Source: Scybalousia_A sp052170555
GTDB taxonomy: Bacteria > Bacteroidota > Bacteroidia > Bacteroidales > P3
Direction: 5' to 3'
Assembly: GCA_052170555.1 (NCBI GenBank)
Contig: JBQNAI010000001.1
Location: 279,271 to 343,270, forward strand
DNA length: 64,000 nt
Shown: in pieces, positions 17,591 through 27,874 of the stretch
Position numbering within the stretch: position 1 is the first letter of the stretch
How the letters are laid out: every line of letters begins with the position of its first letter
Notes under the pieces: generated by a model
The model's database searches: none
The model's input: the letters and a program-made list of their open reading frames with translations, nothing else
What the model was told of the DNA's origin: nothing
Made by a program: the position numbers and the translations under genes

Positions 17591-20500
17591 ATGAAAAAAA
17601 AATTCGTTAGTTGGTTACTAGCTACATTAGTAACAATGGTTGGATTTACACAAAATTTGACCTCTACAGCACCTAATGGTACCTTTACAGCATCTGATAT
17701 ATTGTATTGGGTTGGTACTGGACAAAATGAAGTTGGTGTTACTATCCTTTACAACTTTGATTCCGGTGCTGATGCCTTTACCTTTGGTTATAGGTGGTCC
17801 GGTGGTAATATTTCTTTTAAGGATATTTTCGATGCCCTGAAAGAAGATGATGCTAGATTCAATTATTTACTTAGTGGTGGTTTCTTAGATGATATTACCA
17901 TAGATATTGATGGAGATGGTGTCGTTGATTATAGTATGGAGAATAGTAATACACAGTTTTTTATGATTTATAGTGATAATGTAACAACTAATTTTGGTTT
18001 TACATCTCCCGGTATTACAAACGGAAATCATTGGCTTGGATTTGTTGGAGAATTTGGTACAGGAGGAGCAGGACTCACCTTAGCCACAGCGACCTATACT
18101 CCAATATCTTCTATGAATATTGCATCTTGTCCGTCTCCTTATAATGTATCTATTTCAAATATAACTCAGAATTCTGCAACTATATCTTGGCAAGATACCA
18201 CTATCAATTCATCTAATCATTGTTGGCTTTATTACAAACTATTATCTGCCGAAAATTTTGATTCCATAGAAATTCAAAATAGTACAAGTCATACATTAAC
18301 TGGTCTATCTGCTTCTTCACAATATCTTATCTACCTTAGAACAATATGTGAGGATACTATTTCAAATAAAACTAAGCTGCAATCCTTTTACACATCTTGT
18401 GGCGATATAACGAATTTACCTTACAGTGAAGATTTTGATAGCTATGGAGTACACACATACAATGGACCTTTCCCATATCCTAATTGTTGGACCAAGATAT
18501 CTTCTACTAAATACCCTTTTATAACAAATAGCAATTACTCTTCTCCTGGTTCTTTGTATATGGTTGCCGGGCAGCATGACACGGTGATAGCCATAGCACC
18601 TAAATTGGGAGATGATATAGATATGTCGTCTATAAAACTGTCTTTCTTTATAAAACCAGCCTCTATGAGTGCACGTCTTACGGTCGGAGTTATGACAGAT
18701 CCTAACGACGCTTCTACATTTGATAGCATACAATTTATAATTCCAACTACTAAGGCGTGGGAAAAAGTAGAATTTAATTTTGCAGAATATTCCGGTGCAG
18801 CAAAATACATTGCCTTCAAATCACAAGGAGCAGATACCGGTAATGTAATTTGTGTTGATAATGTATTGATACAAAGTATTCCCGATTGTGAACATCCTAA
18901 TAAGTTAAAGGTTGTAAAGAATACAGTAGATGAGACAAGTGCGGATATTTCTTTTACAAAAGGGTTATATTCCGATAATTCATGGTATCTATATTATAAA
19001 GTTATAACGGACGATGTCTATGACTCTATTCTTATTTATGATAATCCGTATACTTTGGAAGGACTATCATTGCAAACAACATACGATATTTATATGCGAA
19101 CTAATTGTGGCGATAATAATTTAAGTATTTCTTCTGACACAATACAATATAAAACTCCTTGTGAAAGCACAGTAATAACTACTTTTCCATACTCTGAAAG
19201 TTTTGAAAATGGAATAGAGTGCTTAGAACAAATAAATGTAAATGGTAACAGCGAATGGACGACATCATCTGAGATGTACAAAAATACTTCTAATATTCCG
19301 GATGGTAATAAATATTTGTTGTACAAATTTAAAGGTAAAGGTCCTAAACAAGTTTGTTTATTACCAGTTATGGACCTATCTACTTTGAATGCTCCTAAGC
19401 TTGCTTTGTCTCATATTCAGGCAAAATGGACTAATGACCAGGATTCTCTAAAAATAGTTTATAGGACATCGGCAACAGATACTTTACACGAATTAGTAAC
19501 ATATAATACTTCTATCACTTCATGGCAGCAAGATACTATAGAACTAGTTGATGCTAATGCAACATACCAAATAGGTTTCTATGGTTATATAGGATATGGT
19601 TATGGAATAGGAATAGACAATATTTCCGTTTTTGATGGTGAAGCGATTATTCCCGGATGCAATAATGACACATTATATCAGGTAGAAACTATCTGCGAAG
19701 GAAATTCTTACAATTTTTTCGGAGAAATATTAACAACAGCAGGTACGTACAAGCATAATGTAGCAAAATCTGACGGGTGTGATTCTGTTTATCATTTGAT
19801 ATTGAGTATTTCTCCAAAATATAATATTGTGAAGGACACAACTGTAATTGGAACAAATTTTACTTATGATGGTTACACATTTACTGCTAACGGTTCGCAT
19901 ATTTATGAATACCAAACGGTAAATGGTTGCGACAGTACGTTAACATTGAATGTTACATTTATAATTCCACAAGTTGATATGACAAAATATATTGTCCTTA
20001 ATGTACAAAGTGGACAAAATATAAGTTTGGATTTTACAGCTTTTACTAATAATACTGGTGTGAAAATAGTAAGTGGTAATAATGAAAAAATCATAAACAT
20101 AGGCACTGCTTGGTCAGATTATGTGAATTATTTAGCAGGAGCTAGTACTATGACGATTTACGGCAACATCAAGGCTTTGGATTGTCAAGCTAATGGCAAT
20201 AAACTTATAGGTTTAGATGTAACAAACAATCCTGATTTAATTTATTTGTATTGCTTTGGTAATAATTTTACTACCGAGAGTTATGATGCTTTAATGTGTT
20301 CATTACCAGAAAGACAAATAAATGATAATGCATGGTTTTTCCCTCTATATAATGCATCGGATACAAACTCTTCTAAGTTTATGGCAAGTAATTCTTCAAA
20401 TGCAACTACAAAATATTGGACGGTGAAATATTATTCAAATTATAGTGAGATAGGACAAACTAACGGTAGTTATATTTGTGGAAACAATCCGATGCCTACT

Positions 20501-21019
20501 TATGATAGTGTTATGACTAAATCTATTTGTGAAGGGGAAAGTTATGTTTTCTTTGATACTACATTAACAACTGCAGGTGTATATCAGCATACTATAGTAG
20601 CGAGTGTGGATACAAACATAACGTTAACGTTGATTGTCAATCCTACATATAACATTGTGAAAGATACTACTGTGAAAGGAGCAAGTTATACTTATGAAAA
20701 TTACACATTCACCGTTAGTGGTTCGCACATTTACGAATATCAGACCATTAATGGGTGCGATAGTACTTTAACACTTAATGTCACTTTTACATCCGCATTG
20801 AATGATGCAGTATCGGAGTCCTTTGCCATTTATCCTAATCCTGCTCAAAATGAGATCACTATTAATGGACTTCGCAATGAAATAGTGAAAGTTTATTCAC
20901 TTGATGGCAAGTTGCTTATCAGTGAAATAATAAATGAAAAACTTGATATTTCAATGCTTGATAGTGGTACATATATAATAGATGTAAGAGGTAAGCAGAA
21001 AAAGATAGTTAAACAATAG
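17591..21019 (+). CDS. Large T9SS-exported surface protein under B12 riboswitch control
   Basis: 1142 residues. The signal peptide ends near VGFTQ. The N-terminal domain (about 25-175) starts DILYWVGTGQNEVGV and contains FTFGYRWSGG and DIDGDGVVDYS, the latter a calcium-loop-like motif. A fibronectin type III domain follows (CPSPYNVSISNITQNSATIS), then cleaved-adhesin/MAM-like domains (LPYSEDFDSYG; FPYSESFENGI) with a second Fn3 between. Next is a twice-used cell (CEGxSYxFF...TAGxYxH...GSHIYEYQT.NGCDSTLTLNV) flanking the module shared with the LRR protein, and a C-terminal sorting domain (FAIYPNPAQNEI to KIVKQ). Control by B12 suggests a role in cobamide capture; that is inference. Confidence 0.85.
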   Translation: MKKKFVSWLLATLVTMVGFTQNLTSTAPNGTFTASDILYWVGTGQNEVGVTILYNFDSGADAFTFGYRWSGGNISFKDIFDALKEDDARFNYLLSGGFLDDITIDIDGDGVVDYSMENSNTQFFMIYSDNVTTNFGFTSPGITNGNHWLGFVGEFGTGGAGLTLATATYTPISSMNIASCPSPYNVSISNITQNSATISWQDTTINSSNHCWLYYKLLSAENFDSIEIQNSTSHTLTGLSASSQYLIYLRTICEDTISNKTKLQSFYTSCGDITNLPYSEDFDSYGVHTYNGPFPYPNCWTKISSTKYPFITNSNYSSPGSLYMVAGQHDTVIAIAPKLGDDIDMSSIKLSFFIKPASMSARLTVGVMTDPNDASTFDSIQFIIPTTKAWEKVEFNFAEYSGAAKYIAFKSQGADTGNVICVDNVLIQSIPDCEHPNKLKVVKNTVDETSADISFTKGLYSDNSWYLYYKVITDDVYDSILIYDNPYTLEGLSLQTTYDIYMRTNCGDNNLSISSDTIQYKTPCESTVITTFPYSESFENGIECLEQINVNGNSEWTTSSEMYKNTSNIPDGNKYLLYKFKGKGPKQVCLLPVMDLSTLNAPKLALSHIQAKWTNDQDSLKIVYRTSATDTLHELVTYNTSITSWQQDTIELVDANATYQIGFYGYIGYGYGIGIDNISVFDGEAIIPGCNNDTLYQVETICEGNSYNFFGEILTTAGTYKHNVAKSDGCDSVYHLILSISPKYNIVKDTTVIGTNFTYDGYTFTANGSHIYEYQTVNGCDSTLTLNVTFIIPQVDMTKYIVLNVQSGQNISLDFTAFTNNTGVKIVSGNNEKIINIGTAWSDYVNYLAGASTMTIYGNIKALDCQANGNKLIGLDVTNNPDLIYLYCFGNNFTTESYDALMCSLPERQINDNAWFFPLYNASDTNSSKFMASNSSNATTKYWTVKYYSNYSEIGQTNGSYICGNNPMPTYDSVMTKSICEGESYVFFDTTLTTAGVYQHTIVASVDTNITLTLIVNPTYNIVKDTTVKGASYTYENYTFTVSGSHIYEYQTINGCDSTLTLNVTFTSALNDAVSESFAIYPNPAQNEITINGLRNEIVKVYSLDGKLLISEIINEKLDISMLDSGTYIIDVRGKQKKIVKQ

Positions 21020-21045
21020 TTATTGGTAGTTATTAGTTTAACATG

Positions 21046-21076
21046 ACGGCAGAGAAATATTTTGTTTTTCTGCCGT
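21046..21076 (+). terminator. Intrinsic terminator of the B12-regulated gene
   Basis: ACGGCAGAGAAA pairs with TTTTTCTGCCGT around a short loop, 27 bases after the stop codon. Confidence 0.75.
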
Positions 21077-21100
21077 TAAATTATATCTCATTTTGTGAGA

Positions 21101-21186
21101 TTAAAGTGCGATATTGGCAAATTCTTTTCAAAAAAGAATTTATTAATTTCAAAAAAGAATTTGTTATTTAGCAAATTCTTTTTTTG
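21101..21186. repeat. Intergenic repeat, TTAAAGTG / AAATTCTTTT type
   Basis: TTAAAGTGCGATATT is followed by AAATTCTTTTCAAAAAAGAA, again TTTCAAAAAAGAATTTG and AAATTCTTTTTTT, so inverted AAATTCTTTT/AAAAGAATTT arms alternate. The same modules recur at 28632, 39946, 50551, 55196 and 58970. Confidence 0.65.
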
Positions 21187-22107
21187 TTGTTGTATTTATG
21201 AAAATAAGTTCTATGGCAATTATTCTGTTCTATTTGCAAAATCATTTTGAGTATGGGATGGATAATGTATTTAATACTGCTAACGAATCATTGTTAATAA
21301 TATCCTAAACGGTTTAATGTTATTTACAGTATGTAAAACATTTTGCAGGATAATGATAATATCTCTACGTTAGAGTAGTAGAGTTGATATTCTATTATCA
21401 TCACGGCTTGGTTATCTATAATTCGGAGTAGAGCGGAGAAAAACACCGTATTATCACTAAGTTTTTGACTTTTATCAAAGGGAAATAGAGCACTGCTATC
21501 CGTATTTGAATTAATATTTTTTTTACTGACAATTCCTACTGCTGTATATTTAATTGTTTTGTTGGTATTCACAGTTATACTTTTTTTCGTTGTTTTTCCA
21601 TACTTTTTTCTTTGTGTTTTTTAGATATTTTTGTACAAGTAATGGAAAAGACATTATCCATCTTGCAATATTTGTTAAACAATAGATAATAATATTATTT
21701 GTAAATATTGTTAATATCATTTTTTTTTAACAGATTTTATTTATTTCAAATACTTCCACAAAGCTTGTTTTTGCATACTCTGTGTTAATATCTCATAATA
21801 TACTTTTTTATTATAGATTTAATTCAAGTTAGAGTTTTTACGAAATAAGACTACGAATGAATTGAGAAATATATAAAGATATGAATGATGGAAGTAAAAG
21901 AGAATGTGAGTTAAAGAAAATAAATTTATGAATTGTGTGAGAATGATTAAAATTGAGAATACCAGATATATTTTTGGTGGGGGATAAAACAAAAGATAAG
22001 GAAGATAGGCTTGAAATTGATGAAAAGAGTGTTGTTGGGGTTGATAGATTTGACAATATAATTTTTATGAACAATTGTTTATCTGAATAATAGTTACGTT
22101 TTATCCA
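21187..22107. other. Gene-poor region of about 0.9 kb
   Basis: AT-rich. Two minus-strand frames (21324-21572 and 21838-22074) have no recognisable domain, no clear promoter and odd composition (the second is mostly Ser, Ile, Leu and Phe), so I do not call them. A TATTTTTGT box near 21626 leads only to a 15-codon ORF. I see no other structure. Confidence 0.5.
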
Positions 22108-22149
22108 AATAAATATGCCACCCTAATTTATTAGGGTGGCATATTTATT
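22108..22149 (-). terminator. Strong hairpin terminator after the M16 peptidase gene
   Basis: Perfect 19-bp arms (22108-22126 and 22131-22149, core ATGCCACCCTAA) with a 4-base loop, 20 bases after the minus-strand stop codon. The AT-rich arm ends allow action in both directions. Confidence 0.75.
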
Positions 22150-22169
22150 CAACAATTCTGATAATATTA

Positions 22170-25085
22170 TTAATAACCAAAGATTTCTTCTAATGAAAGT
22201 TTGGTTATTTCCCCATAAGTCTTCAACCCATTGAAGTCAATCTCTTTTTCATTACCTAAAATAACAACAATACGTTTCTTATTTTTGATGTATTTCTTAT
22301 TGAAGTTGATAACATCATCAAGCGTAATATTCTGGATAGCTTTGTAAAACTCTTTCTCTAACGGTTCTTTCAATCCCCATTTTTTACAATAAAGATACGA
22401 ATCTATGATTTCCGTTTTTGTCGTGCGTTCCGTACGATATGAAGAAATAACTTGTTTTTTTGCTATATCGAAGTTTTGTTGTGAAATAGGCATACTATCT
22501 AAGAGTTCACTGAAAGCAGATAATGCATCTATAAGTTTATCATTTTGTGTCCCCATATGTGTAAAATTGTAATTAAGATGACCTTTTTCATTACCCAAAA
22601 CAAAATATGCCCCAGCAGAATAAGCTAATGAACGTTTTTCTCTGATATCTTGAAAAACGATACTATTCATACTGCCACCAAAGTATTCGTTATACATTTG
22701 TATTTGGGGTGATTGTTTCAAATTAACAACATCAGAAGTTGTAAGTTGTCTGCACAGCGACTGTTTTGCATCATAATGTGCAAAATAAACTTTATTTTCT
22801 TTTATGGCTAGACGGTCGTAATCTGCATTTTGCCTCAATTGTTTTTTTGCCTTTTTTATTTTGTGTTTTGCTGTTAGTATTTCTTCCAACTCGTTGAGTG
22901 TTTTGTCTCCATAATATAGAATTGTCTGTTCTTGTGTAGTCATAGCCTTTATTTGGTTGACAATATCATCGGATTTTATTTGTTTTACTTCTTCGTTTGT
23001 AGTGAAGTATTTTTTTAAGTTCTTTTTGTCGTAAGAAGCATATGAAACTAATTTTTGAAAGATTGAATTTTGTTTTGTTTTAGCATCGTTACGAGATTTA
23101 ATGATATTGTCAATGGAATTGTTAACAGATGACTGAGAGATTTGAGGATTGCAAAGAATATCTTCAACAATATCAAGGGCTTTACCCATATTCTCGCTAA
23201 GTCCTGAAATACTTACTGTGGCATATTTATCACCAAAATTAATTGAATATTGACATGCAATATCGTACATCTCCTTATAGATTAGAGCAAGATTCTTGTT
23301 GGTAGACTCCAATTGTTCTATAAAAAAATTTGTAATACCTGCTTTTTTATCATAAAGCGAACCGTAATTGTAACGATAAGTTAATTGGAAACGTTTATTT
23401 TGATTGTTATTTACGTAAAGGATTTGATTGCTGTTGGATTTTCCTTTTTTCAAATCTTTATTGAAATCGACAAATACTGGTTCAATTGGTTTTACATTGA
23501 TATTTTTCAAGTTCTGAAAAAAATCGCTCTCCACATTACGATTCATCACCACGGGAGTGATTGCAGGTTTGTTTACTTTTTGAATGTTGCGTTGCTCTCC
23601 CTGCCGTTTATAAATAATAACATAATTGTTGTTCTTGAAAATTCTGTTGGCAAATTCTAAAACTTCCTGTTTCGTTATTTTACTTAATTCATTCGTCTCA
23701 TTGATTACATCTTGCCAATTGCGGTAACTCACATATGCCATCGCCATCGCCATCGCTCTGTTAGAGTTGCTTTCTAATTGTTGCATATTTCTAAGATTGA
23801 TATTATTGATGGCAGCAGTTAGAAGACTTTCATCCCAAGAACCAGATTTAAGAATATCAATTTGTTTTAAAAGGAGGTCTTTCAATTCTTCCAGTGTCTG
23901 CCCTTGCTTTGGTATACCTGCAAGCATGAATACAGAATAGTCATTAAGATTCATCACTGTACTTCCTGCATATTGGGCAAGCTGTTTTTGATTAATATTC
24001 TCATCAATTATGCCACAATACCCATTCATAAGTACAGCATCTACCATTTGTGCCAGAAGAACATCTCTTGATCCGGTTCCAGCATCTATTCTATATCCTA
24101 TACGTAAATTTTCAGCCTCTAAACCATACACATCTACTGTTTTGACTTCGGTAATGGGAGATTCTCTCACAAAAGAAAAATCGGGAATATATTTGGGGCG
24201 TATTTTCCCGAAATATTTACTAATTAGTTGTATAGCTTCTTCTGGGTCAAAGTCACCACTCATGGCGATACAATAGTTATTTGGCACATAGTAGGTGGAA
24301 AAATGTTTTTTAATGTTTTCTAATGAAGGATTTTGTAAATGTTCTATCGTTCCAATAGTTGTTTGTGTACCATAAGTATGATGTGGGAATAAAACTTCGT
24401 TCATTTTCTCATAAACAGTCCTAGAATCGTTAGCTAAATTCATATTTTTTTCTTCATAAACAGCTTCTAGTTCTGTATGGAAAAGGCGGAATACCGGATT
24501 AGCAAATCTATCTCCCTCTACCATTAACCATCGTTCAAGTTCATTGGAAGGAATATCTTCTTGATAGACTGTCATATCGTTGGAAGTGAAAGCATTTGTA
24601 TTCTGTGCTCCGATAAGAGACATCATTTTGTCATATTCATTAGGTATAGCATATTGACTTGCAATGTAGGATACGGAGTCTATTTGATGATAGATTTGTT
24701 TTCTTTTTTGAGCATCTGTAGTTTTATTGTATATTTCATAAAGAGCTTCAATTTTTTTCAATTCAATCTCTTCTTTGGTCCAATTCAAAGTTCCAAAATG
24801 TTTAGTCCCCTTGAAAAGCAAATGTTCTAAATAATGGGAAAGTCCGGTTGATTCACTTGGATCATTTTTGCTACCAACTCTTACGGCAATGTATGTTTGT
24901 ATACGAGGGATATCCTTATTTACAGATAGATAAACTTGCAATCCGTTGTCTAACGTATAATGAACGACATTCATTGGGTCATTTTGGTAAGTTGTTTTTT
25001 TGAATATTTGTGCTGAAGCACTAGATAAAATCATTGTTAAGGCAATAAAACAACTGAAAAAGCCATTAATTACATTTTTTTTCAT
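22170..25085 (-). CDS. Secreted zinc protease, M16 family (pitrilysin type)
   Basis: 971 residues, a full-length two-half M16 protein. The signal peptide ends SSASAQ (about residue 26). The inverted zinc motif HYLEH at 84-88 and the downstream glutamate in ELEAVYEEKNM complete the active site. The second half (from about residue 530) is the inactive partner domain, which closes the chamber (KRSLAYSAGAYF). It probably degrades peptides in the periplasm or at the outer membrane. A TAATTTTGC box lies 89-97 bases upstream. Single gene, divergent from nadD. Confidence 0.92.
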   Translation of the reverse strand: MKKNVINGFFSCFIALTMILSSASAQIFKKTTYQNDPMNVVHYTLDNGLQVYLSVNKDIPRIQTYIAVRVGSKNDPSESTGLSHYLEHLLFKGTKHFGTLNWTKEEIELKKIEALYEIYNKTTDAQKRKQIYHQIDSVSYIASQYAIPNEYDKMMSLIGAQNTNAFTSNDMTVYQEDIPSNELERWLMVEGDRFANPVFRLFHTELEAVYEEKNMNLANDSRTVYEKMNEVLFPHHTYGTQTTIGTIEHLQNPSLENIKKHFSTYYVPNNYCIAMSGDFDPEEAIQLISKYFGKIRPKYIPDFSFVRESPITEVKTVDVYGLEAENLRIGYRIDAGTGSRDVLLAQMVDAVLMNGYCGIIDENINQKQLAQYAGSTVMNLNDYSVFMLAGIPKQGQTLEELKDLLLKQIDILKSGSWDESLLTAAINNINLRNMQQLESNSNRAMAMAMAYVSYRNWQDVINETNELSKITKQEVLEFANRIFKNNNYVIIYKRQGEQRNIQKVNKPAITPVVMNRNVESDFFQNLKNINVKPIEPVFVDFNKDLKKGKSNSNQILYVNNNQNKRFQLTYRYNYGSLYDKKAGITNFFIEQLESTNKNLALIYKEMYDIACQYSINFGDKYATVSISGLSENMGKALDIVEDILCNPQISQSSVNNSIDNIIKSRNDAKTKQNSIFQKLVSYASYDKKNLKKYFTTNEEVKQIKSDDIVNQIKAMTTQEQTILYYGDKTLNELEEILTAKHKIKKAKKQLRQNADYDRLAIKENKVYFAHYDAKQSLCRQLTTSDVVNLKQSPQIQMYNEYFGGSMNSIVFQDIREKRSLAYSAGAYFVLGNEKGHLNYNFTHMGTQNDKLIDALSAFSELLDSMPISQQNFDIAKKQVISSYRTERTTKTEIIDSYLYCKKWGLKEPLEKEFYKAIQNITLDDVINFNKKYIKNKKRIVVILGNEKEIDFNGLKTYGEITKLSLEEIFGY

Positions 25086-25173
25086 TACTTGTGTATATTG
25101 TTATAAATTCAATGCATATTTTGTAGAAAAATAAATTTGTTCTTCTTTTATTGTTTCTGATTAAAGAACTATT

Positions 25174-25182
25174 GCAAAATTA
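25174..25182 (-). promoter_or_regulatory. -7 box of the M16 peptidase gene
   Basis: Reads TAATTTTGC on the minus strand; the ATG is at 25085, giving a leader of about 80 bases. Confidence 0.5.
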
Positions 25183-25271
25183 CAAACTTATTTTAAAGTA
25201 ACAAAATTTTGAACTTTTGTTGCAACCATTTGCAATTCTTTTGCGTAATCGTCAAAAAGAGTCTTATAATT

Positions 25272-25880
25272 ATGAGTTTTAGTAAGAAAAAGATAGGCTT
25301 GTATTTTGGATCATTCAATCCCATTCATTTAGGTCATCTTATTTTAGCGAATTATTTCATACAAAATACTAATTTGAGTAAGATTTGGTTTGTTGTATCG
25401 CCACAAAATCCTTTGAAAGGACGATTATCACTGTTAGATGATGATATCCGTTTTCGGTTGGTGCAGTTAGCAATAAAAGACAATCTTTCGTTTGTTGCCT
25501 CTAATGTAGAATTTGGATTATCTCTTCCATCTTATACTATTAATACGTTAGAATATTTATCGACGAGAAATGCAGATAAAGAATTTTCCATTATTATGGG
25601 GGAGGATAACTTAAACAATTTTGATAAATGGAAAGATTATCAAAAAATAATAGAGAACTATCAGATATATGTTTATCCTAGACAGGTTATATCTGGTATG
25701 GATAAAGTAAAACGGGGGGATAAGTATTTAGACTCGAATATAACAATGGTAAATGCTCCAATCATAAATATTTCTGCTTCTTATGTAAGAGAATTGTTAA
25801 GAAAAGGACAGAGTGTTAGGTATTTTGTACCAGATAGAGTTTACGAAGAAATAGAAAAAAAACATCTTTACAAGCAATAA
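25272..25880 (+). CDS. nadD: Nicotinate-nucleotide adenylyltransferase
   Basis: 202 residues from ATG 25272 (MSFSKKKIGLYFGSFNP). An upstream ATG at 25209 would add 21 residues outside the conserved start. The enzyme adenylates nicotinate mononucleotide in NAD synthesis. The nucleotidyltransferase motif GSFNPIHLGH (HxGH) and the C-terminal ISASYVRELL (the ISxTxxR motif) are both present, and length fits NadD. It lies 79 bases before rpoD and may share a transcript with it. Confidence 0.92.
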   Translation: MSFSKKKIGLYFGSFNPIHLGHLILANYFIQNTNLSKIWFVVSPQNPLKGRLSLLDDDIRFRLVQLAIKDNLSFVASNVEFGLSLPSYTINTLEYLSTRNADKEFSIIMGEDNLNNFDKWKDYQKIIENYQIYVYPRQVISGMDKVKRGDKYLDSNITMVNAPIINISASYVRELLRKGQSVRYFVPDRVYEEIEKKHLYKQ

Positions 25881-25959
25881 AATAAAGAATTTTGAGTCTA
25901 AACGCAACAATGTAGTGGAATTTACGTAAAGAGAGTAAGATAACAAAAGAAAAAATAAG

Positions 25960-26823
25960 ATGAGGCAGTTAAAAATATCAAAACAATTAACAAATAGGGA
26001 AATTACTTCGTTGGATAAGTATCTTCAAGAGATAGGGCGATTGGAGATGATTACTCCTGAGGAGGAAGTTCAGTTGGCTCAGCGTATAAAACAGGGAGAT
26101 CAGAGAGCGTTGGATAGATTGACAAAAGCCAATTTGAGATTTGTTGTTTCTGTTGCTAAGCAATATCAGAACCAAGGAATGAGTTTGCCTGATTTGATAA
26201 ATGAAGGTAATGTTGGTTTGATAAAGGCTGCCCAAAGATTTGATGAAACAAGAGGTTTTAAGTTTATTTCATACGCAGTTTGGTGGATAAGGCAGAGTAT
26301 ATTGCAAGCATTGGCAGAACAGTCTCGTATTGTTCGTTTGCCATTAAACAAAATAGGCTCATTAAATAAGATAAACAAAGAATATGCTCGGTTAGAGCAA
26401 GAATTTGAGCGTACTCCTAATCATGAGGAGGTAGCAGAGGCTTTGGCAATGACGGATGTTGAGGTAAGGGAAAGTCTGAGAAATTCCGGAAAACATACAT
26501 CTATGGATGCTCCTATTGATAATGATGGCGAAAATACGATGTATGATTTTATGAAGTCTGATGATGCTCAAACGCCTGAGAGCGAATTGTTATACGAGAG
26601 TTTAAAAATGGAGATAGAAAGAGCGTTGTCTACCCTGACGGCAAAAGAAAAAGATATAATTGAGATGTTTTATGGTTTAGCTGGTTATAGTCCGATGACG
26701 TTAGACGAGATCGGAGAAAAATTTGAATTAACCCGTGAACGTGTTCGCCAGATTAAAGAAAAAGCTATAAAGCGTTTGAGACATACTTCAAGAAGTAAAA
26801 TACTTAAATCCTATTTAGGGTAA
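25960..26823 (+). CDS. rpoD: Primary sigma factor (RpoD/SigA, Bacteroidota type)
   Basis: 287 residues, the short form typical of this phylum without a long region 1.1. Region 1.2 (SLDKYLQEIGRLEMITPEEE), region 2 (DLINEGNVGLIKAAQRFDE, then YAVWWIRQSILQALAEQ for -10 melting), region 3 and region 4 (TLDEIGEKFELTRERVRQIK, helix-turn-helix for the -33 element) are all complete. This sigma class reads TTTG/TAnnTTTG promoters, which occur throughout the window. Confidence 0.95.
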   Translation: MRQLKISKQLTNREITSLDKYLQEIGRLEMITPEEEVQLAQRIKQGDQRALDRLTKANLRFVVSVAKQYQNQGMSLPDLINEGNVGLIKAAQRFDETRGFKFISYAVWWIRQSILQALAEQSRIVRLPLNKIGSLNKINKEYARLEQEFERTPNHEEVAEALAMTDVEVRESLRNSGKHTSMDAPIDNDGENTMYDFMKSDDAQTPESELLYESLKMEIERALSTLTAKEKDIIEMFYGLAGYSPMTLDEIGEKFELTRERVRQIKEKAIKRLRHTSRSKILKSYLG

Positions 26824-26941
26824 GATTATTTGTTTTGAAGACTTATTTATTTCTAATATTAGACCTCCTATTTTGTAGGTTATAGTATATTAATATGGTA
26901 GCTAATTTTGAAGTTTTGGTAGTTATATATAGGATATTATA

Positions 26942-27367
26942 ATGACAGGAGCGAAACACAAAATTACCATTTCTTTTGGTAGTAATTTAGGAGATAAAAA
27001 GAGAAATATTCAAAGTGCGTACTCTCTTTTACAACAACGTTTGGGGAATATGCTAAATTGTTCTAACTATTATGAAACAAAACCCTGGGGTTTTGAAAGT
27101 GAGGAGTCTTTTATTAATTCTTGTGCAATATTCCAAACAGATAAAAATCCTTTTGAGTGCTTAGAAATTATAAACGATGTAGAAAAAGAGTTAGGTCGTG
27201 TACGTTTCGCAACTGCTGGTTATGAAGATAGGCTAATAGATATAGATATTATTTTCTATGATAAAGAAAATATAGATACTCAGACGCTGAAAATCCCTCA
27301 TCCGCTGTGGCAAGTGAGGGACTTTGTAGTTATACCATTGAAGGATATGGGAATATTAAAATATTGA
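26942..27367 (+). CDS. folK: 2-amino-4-hydroxy-6-hydroxymethyldihydropteridine pyrophosphokinase
   Basis: 141 residues. It transfers pyrophosphate from ATP to 6-hydroxymethyl-dihydropterin in folate synthesis. HPPK signatures are visible: the N-terminal SFGSNLGDKKRNI, SNYYETKPWGFESEESFINSC, ELGRVR and the metal-binding DRLIDIDIIFYD, then IPHPLWQVRDFV. The length is slightly short but covers the whole fold. It complements the pab operon at 1.8-3.9 kb. Confidence 0.93.
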   Translation: MTGAKHKITISFGSNLGDKKRNIQSAYSLLQQRLGNMLNCSNYYETKPWGFESEESFINSCAIFQTDKNPFECLEIINDVEKELGRVRFATAGYEDRLIDIDIIFYDKENIDTQTLKIPHPLWQVRDFVVIPLKDMGILKY

Positions 27368-27822
27368 TATAATTTCTTTCTTTATTTTGCTTCCTAATAG
27401 TTTATCGTTATAAGTAAAATTTGTCGCAAAGATATCCAATTTTGAAATTGGATGAAAATTTCTATTTCATTTTTTAATACTTGTAATAAATAATATAGGT
27501 GAAAATAGATTAACAAGAAGTAACTATGCCGATTGATTTTGTGAAGTATATAAATGTATAGTATTTTTGTATTATTGTGGTACGGAATAGAAGGTCGGAA
27601 TATAAAATGTTTTAGACTATTCTACTGTCTACACAGAATAGTATTCACAGTTCAGTACTCATTAAGTGGTATAGAACGTTTGTTTGTTGGTTATATGATA
27701 TGAAAATAAAAAGTAAAGATGTTTTTGATTTGTGAATTACTATTTATTCTATGCGATTAATGTAGGAAATAAATATTTAATTGACTTTATACTTCAATTT
27801 GAGACGATGATTATTTATCACA
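27368..27822. other. Intergenic region, nothing recognised
   Basis: AT-rich, no frame of note, no repeat of the dispersed family and no RNA that I can identify. Confidence 0.5.
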
Positions 27823-27857
27823 TAAAAAAAGCCGATAGAATTAATAATCAATCGGCT
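27823..27857 (-). terminator. Terminator of the tRNA operon
   Basis: On the minus strand AGCCGAT...ATCGGCT is followed by TTTTTT, 18 bases after the tRNA-Leu gene. Confidence 0.75.
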
Positions 27858-27874
27858 CAACAACTGTTCATCAG

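Noticed and set aside
21324..21572. 82-residue minus-strand ORF
   Set aside because: No recognisable domain, promoter or neighbour; AT-rich DNA gives frames of this size by chance. It could be reconsidered if conserved in relatives.
21838..22074. 78-residue minus-strand ORF
   Set aside because: Low-complexity Ser/Ile/Phe composition typical of a chance frame.
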